From assembly GCA_020638675.1 (NCBI GenBank), contig JACKID010000001.1, positions 2,604,001-2,668,000 of the forward strand: a DNA stretch of 64,000 nucleotides, read 5' to 3'. The notes under the pieces are model-generated. The model had not been told where the DNA came from and searched no databases. It was given only the letters and a program-made list of their open reading frames with translations. The DNA comes from Planctomycetota bacterium (lineage in GTDB: Bacteria > Planctomycetota > UBA8742 > UBA2392). Shown here one piece after another: positions 15,464 to 22,566 of the stretch. Position numbers and translations under genes: made by a program. Within the stretch, counting starts at the first letter, position 1. Each line of letters opens with the position of its first letter.

Positions 15464-15913
15464 TCAAAGCTGCTTGTGGAAATGGACTACGGGACGTTTC
15501 TCCTTGTAACCCAAGGCTTTATGCGCTTTGCGGCTGGCCTCGTTGTCGGCGTGCGCATCCGAGCCCATTTCGCTGCAGCCTTGCCCGCGCGCCCAATCCT
15601 CGGCCGCTTTGACCAGTGCGCGCCCCACGCCCTCGCCGCGCAGGTCTGCCATCACATACCAACCTTCGATGTAGCCGACCGGCGATGTGCTGCAGCCCTC
15701 GGCGTTGCCGCGCAGGCTGGCTTCGAGGAAGCCGCAGGGGCCGTCGTCATCCTCAGCGATGAACGTCTGGATCTTCAGGTAGGGCGTAGCGTCGCCCTTC
15801 AGCATGCGCTCGGCGTCGTCGCGCAGCTCATCGGAGGAGTGATTCGGCCACAGCGCGTTGCGCATGCGCACCCACGCCTCGAGGTCGGCGGGTTCAATCG
15901 GGCGGATGCGCAT
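15464..15913 (-). CDS. AAC(6')-like GNAT N-acetyltransferase
   Basis: A 149-residue GNAT enzyme. EASLRGNAEG, TSPVGYIEGWYV (residues about 82-93), the acetyl-CoA loop LRGEGVGRALV (about 97-107), AEDWARGQGCSEMGSDA and the end HKALGYKEKRPVVHFHK follow the chromosomal aminoglycoside 6'-N-acetyltransferases of the AAC(6')-Ig/Iy/Ii group, of the usual length (about 145). In that group the same motifs bind acetyl-CoA and aminoglycosides. Whether it acts on antibiotics or on another amine is unknown. ATG 15913 overlaps the end of the Na/Pi symporter gene by 20 bases, so the two are probably one operon. No mobile element flanks it, so it looks intrinsic. Confidence 0.75.
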   Translation of the reverse strand: MRIRPIEPADLEAWVRMRNALWPNHSSDELRDDAERMLKGDATPYLKIQTFIAEDDDGPCGFLEASLRGNAEGCSTSPVGYIEGWYVMADLRGEGVGRALVKAAEDWARGQGCSEMGSDAHADNEASRKAHKALGYKEKRPVVHFHKQL

Positions 15914-17582
15914 TGGCTTCCTTCGGCGGGGCGAGATCTTCGCGCTTGATGATCTTCGTCGGCGCGCCGGCATCATCCGACGTCTGCTGCGCCTGCTTTG
16001 CCTCCCGGCGCGTCATTTCACGCAGGTGATGCGCCGAGCGCCAGACGTGATACGCCAGGCGGTCCAGCCAGCGCTGGGCCGCCAGTTCGTGCAGAGCCTG
16101 TTCGGCGTCCACCCTTTGCGCGGCCGTCGCCTCCAGGATGGCAGGGCGCGCCGTGCGTCGATCCTCGGCTAGCTTGCGCGAGAACTGCTCCGCAAGCTGG
16201 TCATCCGGCTCAAGCGCCGGATCGCGCAACTGCTTCACCAGTGTGCGGAGCAAGTCAGCCAAATCCTCGCCGACTTTTCGGAGGGAGGCATTGCGACGCG
16301 CAGCCGCGAGGGAAACCGGCTCGTGGAAGTCTTCGGCCAGCCGCTCAAGGTGATCAAGCGCGTGAATCGTCGAAAGCTGGCGACGGAATTCGAAGCCCGT
16401 CGTCTCCGGTGGCGGGATGCGCTGCAGAAACCGGCGCGTCTCGGCCAGCGCCTCGGCGATCTCCGGCAGATCGCCGCCGTGGGCCCACTTCTTGTCGCCT
16501 TCCAGTGTTTTCGCCAGCCCGGCGTACATCGTCGCCGCGATCTCTTTCAGCACGTTGCGAACGGCTTCCACCGCAACGGCCGGCACACGCAGCAAGCTGG
16601 TGTCGAGGTGCTGCGTCAGACGCGGGCCCTTCAGCTTGATGCGGTTCTCGATGAAGCGTGCGTACTGCGGCAGGATCGGCAGGAAGATCGCCGCGCCCAG
16701 CAGATTGAACGCCGTGTGAAATGCCGCGATGGTCAGCGCATGGTCGCCGCCGACCCAATCCTCGGCAAACTCCTCAACGCCATGCGTGAACCAGGGCAGC
16801 ACCGCGAACGCCACCCCCGCCGTCACCAGGTTGAAGATGATGTGCGCCAGTCCGGTGCGTTTGGCCGACACGCTGCCGCCGATGCTGGCGATCGCGGCTG
16901 TGACTGTGGTGCCGATGTTCTGTCCGACCACCAGCGCCGCGGCCTGGTCCACGCCGATGGTGCCGCCCGACAGTGCCGCCAGTGTCGTGGCAACGGCCGC
17001 GCTGGATGACTGCATCACGACGGTCATTGCCACGCCGATCAACACCAGCAACGCGCGCCCACCGAGCGTCGCCTGCGGCCAGGTCGACGGGTCGAAGTGG
17101 ACGGCCAACTCCTTCATGCCGCCCTGCAGCACGTCGATGCCGACAAAGATGACGCCGAAGCCGGCAAGCGCCTGCCCGATCTGCGCCAGCCTGCCGCGCG
17201 TCACCAGCTTGGCGAACGCGCCGAAGCCGATCACCGGCAGCAGAAGCTGACCGACGTTCAGCTTCAGCCCGAGCAGACTTACCAGCCAGCCCGTGCTGGT
17301 GGTGCCGAGGTTGGCGCCGATGATCACCCCCACCGCGTTGGTGAACGGCAGCAATCCGGCCGAGACGAAGCCGATGGTGGCGACCGTCGTCGCGCTGGAT
17401 GACTGCACGATCGCCGTGATACTCGCGCCCGCGCCGACGGCCGACCAGCGATTGGTTGTGTACTTTGACAGAATCGAGCGCAGCGCATCTCCGGCGAGCG
17501 CCTTTAGCCCGTCGGTCATCAGGATCATGCCGAGCAAGAACAGCCCGACGCCACCTAGCACGCTGGTTACCACAGTGAACAT
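15894..17582 (-). CDS. Na+/phosphate symporter with PhoU-like C-terminal domain
   Basis: A 562-residue membrane protein of the NaPi-II/YjbB family. The two inverted QSSSATT/QSSSAA repeats (AIVQSSSATTVATIGFVSAG, residues about 57-76, and VVMQSSSAAVATTLAALSGG, about 189-208) carry the sodium and phosphate sites. About eight hydrophobic segments fill residues 1-300. Residues about 330-540 form a charged helical domain of the PhoU type that probably senses or regulates phosphate. It should import, or in YjbB-like forms export, inorganic phosphate at the inner membrane. ATG 17582 directly begins the first helix. The next gene upstream is the Rieske-flavodoxin gene, with a repeat (17602-17666) in between. 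Confidence 0.9.
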   Translation of the reverse strand: MFTVVTSVLGGVGLFLLGMILMTDGLKALAGDALRSILSKYTTNRWSAVGAGASITAIVQSSSATTVATIGFVSAGLLPFTNAVGVIIGANLGTTSTGWLVSLLGLKLNVGQLLLPVIGFGAFAKLVTRGRLAQIGQALAGFGVIFVGIDVLQGGMKELAVHFDPSTWPQATLGGRALLVLIGVAMTVVMQSSSAAVATTLAALSGGTIGVDQAAALVVGQNIGTTVTAAIASIGGSVSAKRTGLAHIIFNLVTAGVAFAVLPWFTHGVEEFAEDWVGGDHALTIAAFHTAFNLLGAAIFLPILPQYARFIENRIKLKGPRLTQHLDTSLLRVPAVAVEAVRNVLKEIAATMYAGLAKTLEGDKKWAHGGDLPEIAEALAETRRFLQRIPPPETTGFEFRRQLSTIHALDHLERLAEDFHEPVSLAAARRNASLRKVGEDLADLLRTLVKQLRDPALEPDDQLAEQFSRKLAEDRRTARPAILEATAAQRVDAEQALHELAAQRWLDRLAYHVWRSAHHLREMTRREAKQAQQTSDDAGAPTKIIKREDLAPPKEANAHPPD

Positions 17583-17601
17583 GGGCAGAACGGTAACTAC
17601 C

Positions 17602-17666
17602 CGTGGGGCAGGCTGCCAGCCTGCCGCGGCTTGGAAAAAACGGACGGGCTGGCAGCCCGCCCCACG
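17602..17666. repeat. Extragenic imperfect palindrome (GTGGGGC...GCCCCAC)
   Basis: 21-base arms at 17602-17622 and 17646-17666 are inverted repeats with two mismatches (both G-T wobbles in RNA), around a 23-base loop. The right arm ends at the base before the stop codon of the gene at 17667. The arms contain GGCTGCCAGCC, itself palindromic. It resembles REP/BIME-like elements common in GC-rich environmental genomes. It may also stabilise mRNA ends or terminate transcription between the two minus-strand genes. Confidence 0.75.
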
Positions 17667-18752
17667 TTACAGCGGACCGGCCTTGCGCCCGCCACGGTTG
17701 ACCTTGACCGGGCAGGCCTGCGAGCCGAGCAGCGTTTGCGCCATGGCGGCCGAGCGGTCCACCAGCGCGCGCACGCCGTCGCGCAGGCGTTCGCTGTTTT
17801 TCACGAGGCGAACGTTTTCTTCCATGTCTTCGGCGTCCCAGCCGCGGGTGTGCGCGACGTACGGGAACTGCGGGAAGGCGCAGCCTATTTCCGCGAAAAA
17901 GCCGAGCATCTGGCCCGCGACGCCTTGCACGTTGTCCTGGCCGCCGGTGATGATGAAGCTCGCGACCTTGTTGCGCAGCATGACCCTGTCCGCGATCGTC
18001 ACCTGGTTCTGGATGCAGTTCATGCGCTCGACCATCTTGTAGTAGAGCGCGCTGGCAGCGCCCCAGCGGATCGGCGTCGCGACCAGGATGACGTCGGCCC
18101 AGTGGACGAAGGCCTCGTAGACCTGGTCGAGCTGGTCTTTGGAATCCATCTGCGTGATCGAGCAGGGCCAGGTGCAGGCGCGCGCGGCCTTGGAATAGTA
18201 GCCCTCGCAGTTGCGGAATTTTAAGGCACTCAGCCGGATGTAGCGGGTTTCGAGACCTTGTGACCTAGCGTGTTCCAGCCCGGCCTCGAGCAGCGCGTCG
18301 GAGGTTGAGTAACGCGGGTTGGCTTCATCCATGGCCGTGGTCGAGATGCCGACCACGCGCACCGGGCCTTCGCCACGTTCAATCTTGCGCGCCAGCGGGT
18401 GTGGCTCGTGCGGCAGGCGGTTGCGCTTCGTGCCCGAGTTCAGGTCGACGAACAGCTTCCCGCCATCTTCTTTCAGCGTGAAGCCGGGGACTTTGTCCTC
18501 TTCAAACCCCGGCTCGCCGAGCCCGGAGCAGCGGTGGAACTTCCAGTGATGCCAGGGGCAGACGACGTAGTCGCCGTCCAGATGCCCGTCGCCCAGCGGC
18601 CCGCCGACGTGGTTGCAGACGTTGTCGATCAGCCCGAACTGCCCGTCCTTGAAGGAGAGCGCAAACTTGCGCTTGCCAACTTCAACCACCCGCAAGCCCG
18701 GCTCACGCAGCGAGTCGACCTCACCAATCTCAACCCAGTTCGCATCGGCCAT
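17667..18752 (-). CDS. Rieske [2Fe-2S]-flavodoxin/FMN-reductase fusion protein
   Basis: A 361-residue two-domain redox protein. Residues 1-105 form a Rieske domain with C46-x-H48 and C65-x-x-H68 (CNHVGGPLGDG...CPWHHW), all four ligands present. Residues about 125-340 resemble NAD(P)H-dependent FMN reductase/iron-sulfur flavoproteins: VVGISTTAMDEANPRYST at the phosphate-binding loop, ADVILVATPIRWGAASALYYKMVERM for the flavin, and IITGGQDNVQGVAGQML. The middle has CTWPCS, a possible extra metal or disulfide pair. It probably moves electrons from a flavin to the Rieske centre; the partner is unknown. No signal peptide. ATG 18752 starts right before the Rieske fold. It lies between the crotonase and Na/Pi genes. 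Confidence 0.8.
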   Translation of the reverse strand: MADANWVEIGEVDSLREPGLRVVEVGKRKFALSFKDGQFGLIDNVCNHVGGPLGDGHLDGDYVVCPWHHWKFHRCSGLGEPGFEEDKVPGFTLKEDGGKLFVDLNSGTKRNRLPHEPHPLARKIERGEGPVRVVGISTTAMDEANPRYSTSDALLEAGLEHARSQGLETRYIRLSALKFRNCEGYYSKAARACTWPCSITQMDSKDQLDQVYEAFVHWADVILVATPIRWGAASALYYKMVERMNCIQNQVTIADRVMLRNKVASFIITGGQDNVQGVAGQMLGFFAEIGCAFPQFPYVAHTRGWDAEDMEENVRLVKNSERLRDGVRALVDRSAAMAQTLLGSQACPVKVNRGGRKAGPL

Positions 18753-18789
18753 GACGGCATGCAACCACGAAGGCGCACGAAGGACCACA

Positions 18790-18817
18790 AAGAAAGAGGC
18801 GGGCCATGCGGCCCGCC
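18790..18817 (-). terminator. Intrinsic terminator of the crotonase gene
   Basis: GGCGGGCC (18798-18805) and GGCCCGCC (18810-18817) form a stem with an ATGC loop; on the minus strand it is followed by TCTTTCTTTGTGG. It lies 29 bases beyond the stop at 18846. Related 'accacgaagg...accacaaag' repeat-like sequence lies just upstream (about 18762-18795). Confidence 0.75.
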
Positions 18818-18845
18818 CCTTTGGCGTCTTGGTGGCTTGGCGGTT

Positions 18846-19679
18846 CTATACGCCCTTGAAGCTGGGTGTGCGCTTGCTGTTGAAGGCGTTGAGGCCTTCC
18901 TTGGCGTCCTGGGAGTCGAACAGGGCCTTCTGGAGTTCGCGCTCGAGTGTGAGGCCTGATTCAAAACTCATCTCGGCGCCGCTCTGCACGCTGCGCTTGA
19001 TGTTGCCTACCACCTTGGTGGCCTTGTTGGGCAGGGTGAACTGCTTGCAGTAGTCGAGCAGCTGCTCTCTGAAACTCTTGGCGTCGCCGTCGTAGATCTC
19101 GTTGCAGATGCCCCAGTCGAGCGCTTCCTCGAAGCTGAACAGGCGCCCGCTGCACATCAGCTCGATCGCCTTGGACTTGCCCACCATGCGCAGCAGGCGC
19201 TGGGTGCCGCCCGTGCCCGGCAGCACGCCCAGGTTCACTTCCGGCAGACCGCAGCGCCCGGCGTCGCGGCGCGCGATGCGGATGTCGGCCGCCATGGCGA
19301 TCTCGAGACCGCCGCCGACGGTGTGCCCGTTCAGCCCGGCAACCACCAGCTTCGGCGTCTGCTCAAGGCGGCTGAGAGTCTCGTTGGCGTGCAGGCAGAA
19401 GAAGTACTTCCAGTGCGGGTTGGATTCCTCAAGCATCTTGATGTTCGCGCCGGCGCAGAAGAACTTCTCGCCTTCGCCGGTGATCAGGATAACGCTGATC
19501 TCGTCGTCGAAGCGCGCTTCCAGCATGGCGTTGTCCATCTGGCGGAACATCTGGTGCGTGTAGGTGTTGGCCGGCGGGTCGGAGAGCTCGATCATGAAGA
19601 CGCCCGGGACCGGGCGGCTGGTCTTGATCACGTCCATGCTCTCACGTTCTTTGTCTACCGACGGTTGCCTGATTGTCAT
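18846..19679 (-). CDS. Enoyl-CoA hydratase/isomerase (crotonase) family protein
   Basis: A 277-residue crotonase. KFFCAGANIKML forms the first oxyanion-hole region, NGHTVGGGLEIAMAADIRIA the second with the catalytic-type Glu, and GLPEVNLGVLPGTGGTQRLLR carries the other Glu, so both acid/base residues of enoyl-CoA hydratases seem to be present. It may hydrate enoyl-CoA esters in fatty-acid or aromatic degradation. AGGAGAGAC precedes ATG 19679. The following genes (Rieske-flavodoxin, Na/Pi) are on the same strand, but a terminator lies between. The exact substrate cannot be told. Confidence 0.85.
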   Translation of the reverse strand: MTIRQPSVDKERESMDVIKTSRPVPGVFMIELSDPPANTYTHQMFRQMDNAMLEARFDDEISVILITGEGEKFFCAGANIKMLEESNPHWKYFFCLHANETLSRLEQTPKLVVAGLNGHTVGGGLEIAMAADIRIARRDAGRCGLPEVNLGVLPGTGGTQRLLRMVGKSKAIELMCSGRLFSFEEALDWGICNEIYDGDAKSFREQLLDYCKQFTLPNKATKVVGNIKRSVQSGAEMSFESGLTLERELQKALFDSQDAKEGLNAFNSKRTPSFKGV

Positions 19680-19778
19680 GCGTCTCTCCTGTAAGCCCGC
19701 CCGAGGCGGATCGCTGATTGGTCTTGAGGCGCGAATATGGCGCGGGTTGGGGCAAAAGGCAACCACCGGCGCGATGAG

Positions 19779-20552
19779 CTACGCCACTATCGAATAGCGG
19801 AAGGGCTCGGCCTTGCAGTTCGGGCAGCGGCGCTGCCTGGCGAACTTGGGGCCTTCGGCCTTCATTTTCTTGTCGCAGGCGAGGCAGCGGATCTTGACCA
19901 CTTCATCCGGCAGCAGCGGGTTTTCCGGGATCTCGCTGGCACGCGGCGGCTTTGGCTCACTGGCTGCGCTTTCAAGCTGGGCTAGGTTCACTCGCTTAAG
20001 TGCCTGCTCGGAGGCGCGGGCGGAATCGCTTTCGCCGCTCGGGATGGTCACGGCGCGGCGGGGGGTGGGCGCGGGCTCGAGCACCGGCTCATCCTCGACG
20101 ATGTCGTTGTCGGTGAAAGCCTGCTCGCCGGCGACGTCAGCTCCTCCAAGCCCTTCCCTAAGCTCCCGGGCGCGCTCGGCGTCGCGGGCCTCGTCCTCTT
20201 TCTTCACGCGGCTCGAGATCAAGGTGTAGCCGACCAGCGTAGCGACCCAGGTGAACGCGCATACAAGGAACAGGATCGGCTGCACGGGGCTGGGCGGAAC
20301 CCAGTCCAGAACGGTCGCCACCATCGCCAGCAGCGGCAGACCCACGCTGCCGAAAAGCAGGGCGTCCAGGATGTGAGGATTGACGTACGTGTGCTTGCGG
20401 GCCTCGCGCACCACCAGCCAGCTCACGATCAGCACCACCAGCAGAATGCCCAGCATCCCGTACAGGATCGTGGTGCCGAGTTCAAACGCGGCCGAGTCCG
20501 GCTTGGTGGTGTTGGCCGCAAGCAGTGGCAGCGTGCTCATGCACTGGATCAT
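19779..20552 (-). CDS. Membrane protein with C-terminal zinc ribbon
   Basis: A 257-residue protein. Hydrophobic helices lie at about residues 28-48, 62-80 and 92-112. A long, acidic, probably disordered region (115-215) follows, and a zinc-ribbon end has CLAC (about residues 228-231) and CPNC (about 244-247). Similar planctomycete proteins use this layout, but I do not recognise a named family. The end YSIVA is short after the ribbon. The start could be ATG 20552 or ATG 20540; neither has a strong ribosome-binding site. Confidence 0.65.
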   Translation of the reverse strand: MIQCMSTLPLLAANTTKPDSAAFELGTTILYGMLGILLVVLIVSWLVVREARKHTYVNPHILDALLFGSVGLPLLAMVATVLDWVPPSPVQPILFLVCAFTWVATLVGYTLISSRVKKEDEARDAERARELREGLGGADVAGEQAFTDNDIVEDEPVLEPAPTPRRAVTIPSGESDSARASEQALKRVNLAQLESAASEPKPPRASEIPENPLLPDEVVKIRCLACDKKMKAEGPKFARQRRCPNCKAEPFRYSIVA

Positions 20553-20591
20553 ACCGTGGAAACGACCGTCTGCATCCTGCCGTTGGGGCGC

Positions 20592-21059
20592 TCATGCTTC
20601 CGCGGCGACGTTGCGCTCGTGCTCCAGCAGCCATTGCTTGCGCTCGAGCCCGCCGCCGAAGCCGGTCAGCGAGCCGTCTGCGCCGATCACCCGGTGGCAG
20701 GGGACGATGACGGCAATCGGGTTGCGCCCGTTTGCGGCGCCGACCGCGCGCGATGCTTTCGGGTTGCCGATGCGGGCAGCCAACTCGCCGTAGCTGGCCG
20801 TTCGCCCATACGGGATTTCGCACAGACGCTTCCACACGTTGCGCTGGAAGTCCGTGCCCTGGGCGGCGAGGGGCAGGTCAAAGCTGGTTCGCGCGCCCGC
20901 GAAGTATTCTTCGAGCTGCTTTCGCGCCCGTTGCAGCACTTGGTGTTCGTGCACCTCCCCCATCGCGTGCGCCCCCATGTGCAGTCCGGTGATGCCGTCG
21001 TCGTTGCAGGTAATGAGCAGGGAGCCGATGGGGCTGTCTATCTCTGTCTGCCAGGTCAT
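20592..21059 (-). CDS. ogt: Methylated-DNA--protein-cysteine methyltransferase
   Basis: A 155-residue O6-alkylguanine-DNA alkyltransferase. The active-site PCHRVI motif contains the acceptor Cys121. GTDFQRNVWKRLCEIPYGRT (residues 68-87) and the ASYGELAARIGNPKASRAVG helix-turn-helix match the Ogt/Ada-C family. It removes methyl groups from O6-methylguanine by suicidal transfer to the Cys. Its ATG overlaps the stop of the Ada-like gene upstream (ATGA, 21056-21059), so both are made from one mRNA, a split version of the two-headed Ada protein. Confidence 0.95.
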   Translation of the reverse strand: MTWQTEIDSPIGSLLITCNDDGITGLHMGAHAMGEVHEHQVLQRARKQLEEYFAGARTSFDLPLAAQGTDFQRNVWKRLCEIPYGRTASYGELAARIGNPKASRAVGAANGRNPIAVIVPCHRVIGADGSLTGFGGGLERKQWLLEHERNVAAEA

Positions 21060-21610
21060 GGGGACTTTCTCAATTCAGATGGTGAGCGGCCTTCCATTTG
21101 CCGAAAGGCCGCGTTGAAGCGGCGCAGGCTGGCGAAGCCGCTTGCGTATGCGATGCGGGTGAGCGGCAGCGCAGTCTCAGTCAGCAGGCGCTTGGCCTCG
21201 GACACGCGGCTGAGCTGGCGCAGGCGTGCGGGCGTCACGCCCAGTTCATCTTGCAGCGCTCGGCGCAGGTGGCGCGAGGTAACGCCCAGGCGGGCGGCGA
21301 GTTCCTCGATTCCAATCCGGCGGTTGCGTCCCAGCAGGTTGCTTGCGCGTTCCGCCAGCCTGGCCTTGGCGTCGACGCTGGAGTTGCCCGGCACGAGGTC
21401 AGGCCGACAGCGCAGGCAGGGCATGAACCCGGCCTGCTCGGCGGCCGCGGCCGTCTCATAGAACTCGCAGCGGTCGCGGCGGGGCGTGCGCGCGGGACAA
21501 ATCGGGCGGCAATAGATGCGCGTGGACTTCACGCCGACATAGAAGCGCCCGTCGAAGCTGCGGTCTTTTTCGCTGATCGCGCGGTAGCAGATGTCGGCGT
21601 CGAGCTTCAT
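21056..21610 (-). CDS. Ada-like methylphosphotriester-sensing AraC-type regulator
   Basis: A 184-residue protein. Residues 1-75 form the Ada zinc domain with four Cys ligands C34, C38, C65 and C68 (YCRPICPA...CLRCRP); the first corresponds to Cys38 of E. coli Ada, which takes methyl groups from phosphotriesters. Residues about 80-180 are an AraC helix-turn-helix (IGIEELAARLGVTSRHLRRALQ and GFASLRRFNAAFRQMEGRSP). The methylguanine transferase and AlkA parts are absent; the transferase is the overlapping ogt gene. In E. coli, methylation turns Ada into an activator of the adaptive response, so this pair is probably autoregulated. ATG 21610. Confidence 0.9.
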   Translation of the reverse strand: MKLDADICYRAISEKDRSFDGRFYVGVKSTRIYCRPICPARTPRRDRCEFYETAAAAEQAGFMPCLRCRPDLVPGNSSVDAKARLAERASNLLGRNRRIGIEELAARLGVTSRHLRRALQDELGVTPARLRQLSRVSEAKRLLTETALPLTRIAYASGFASLRRFNAAFRQMEGRSPSELRKSP

Positions 21611-21625
21611 GCGCCCGTAATAATA

Positions 21626-21654
21626 GAAAGCGGCGAGACATGCTCGCCGCTTTC
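21626..21654 (-). terminator. Intrinsic terminator after the XRE/GIY-YIG gene
   Basis: A perfect 12-base stem (GAAAGCGGCGAG, 21626-21637, with 21643-21654) and a five-base loop, followed on the minus strand by CTATTATTA. It lies about 90 bases beyond the stop at 21746 and just ahead of the Ada-like gene start. Confidence 0.75.
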
Positions 21655-21745
21655 GGACGCCACAGTGGAATTGCCAACTGAGTTGCCTTTGCACGCGGGC
21701 ATTCTGCACAGAGCAGAACTCCACTCGTAGCCTCCAGTTGCGGCG

Positions 21746-22543
21746 TCAGTCGTCGTCACGCTCGACATTCTGCTTGTTGAGCACGGCATTGCTTCGAAGG
21801 AACTTGATAAGCAGCTTTTCCACCTGCCCGCGAAGTTCTTCCGACTCAATCTCCACATACCACGCAGAGTTCACAATGGGCGCCTTGAACCAGAACTTTT
21901 CGCTATGATCTTTGACCCGGCTCCGAATCTTCTTTGCCTTCCCCACGTATATGGGCCGGTCTGAGATGTCGTAGAAGACGTAAACACCAGGCGTATCGGG
22001 CCAATCGTCGTTGTCGTGCGGGTTGAAACTGCGGAACTCACCTACACCTTCAACGTAACCCTCTTCTTCAAGCTCCTCCGCAACCCCTGTGTCAACCTCT
22101 TCACCAAGCGCATTCTCAAGCTTTTCAACAGTGCTCTGGCGGGGATTTGGCGTCTGACCGGACTCAATGAGCGAGATTGTTACCTGAGAGATCCCCGCTG
22201 TTTCAGCGAGTTGTCCTTGCGTTAGGTTGTTTCGCCTCCTCGCCGTCCGCAGCCACTCTCCGAAGGCGTTTTCTTTGTCATCGTCCTCGTCAACATCTTC
22301 ATCTTCGTCCTCGTCTGCTTCTTCATCCTCTTCCGGCGCATAGTCTCCGAGTTCGAACTTTTCTTCTGCGCGATCTATCCACGTAAGAGTCTTATCCAAA
22401 AGCTTTCCCGTAGGCCGGGAGTCGCCTCGCTCCCATCCGCTCAAGTACGGCTGAGACACTCCAAGTTTCGTGGCAAGGGCCTGTTGAGTGAGTTCCGCCG
22501 CCTCCCTCGCCTCTTTCAATCGTTTTCGAAACCACCTTGCCAT
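21746..22543 (-). CDS. Double XRE helix-turn-helix protein with GIY-YIG nuclease domain
   Basis: A 265-residue protein with an unusual order. Residues 5-55 are an XRE/Cro helix-turn-helix (LTQQALATKLGVSQPYLSGWERG). Residues 69-91 are almost only Glu and Asp. Residues 94-147 are a second XRE domain (LTQGQLAETAGISQVTISLIESG). Residues 184-260 are a GIY-YIG domain: GVY 186-188, YVG 199-201, likely catalytic R209, E242 and N257, the same spacing as UvrC (YVGKAKKIRSRV). It may bind DNA and nick it, or act as a repressor with a nuclease. The region is less GC-rich than its neighbours, suggesting acquisition. ATG 22543; terminated by 21626-21654. I do not know a named family with this architecture. 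Confidence 0.75.
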   Translation of the reverse strand: MARWFRKRLKEAREAAELTQQALATKLGVSQPYLSGWERGDSRPTGKLLDKTLTWIDRAEEKFELGDYAPEEDEEADEDEDEDVDEDDDKENAFGEWLRTARRRNNLTQGQLAETAGISQVTISLIESGQTPNPRQSTVEKLENALGEEVDTGVAEELEEEGYVEGVGEFRSFNPHDNDDWPDTPGVYVFYDISDRPIYVGKAKKIRSRVKDHSEKFWFKAPIVNSAWYVEIESEELRGQVEKLLIKFLRSNAVLNKQNVERDDD

Positions 22544-22566
22544 GGGATCTCCGGGGGCCTTCCTGC

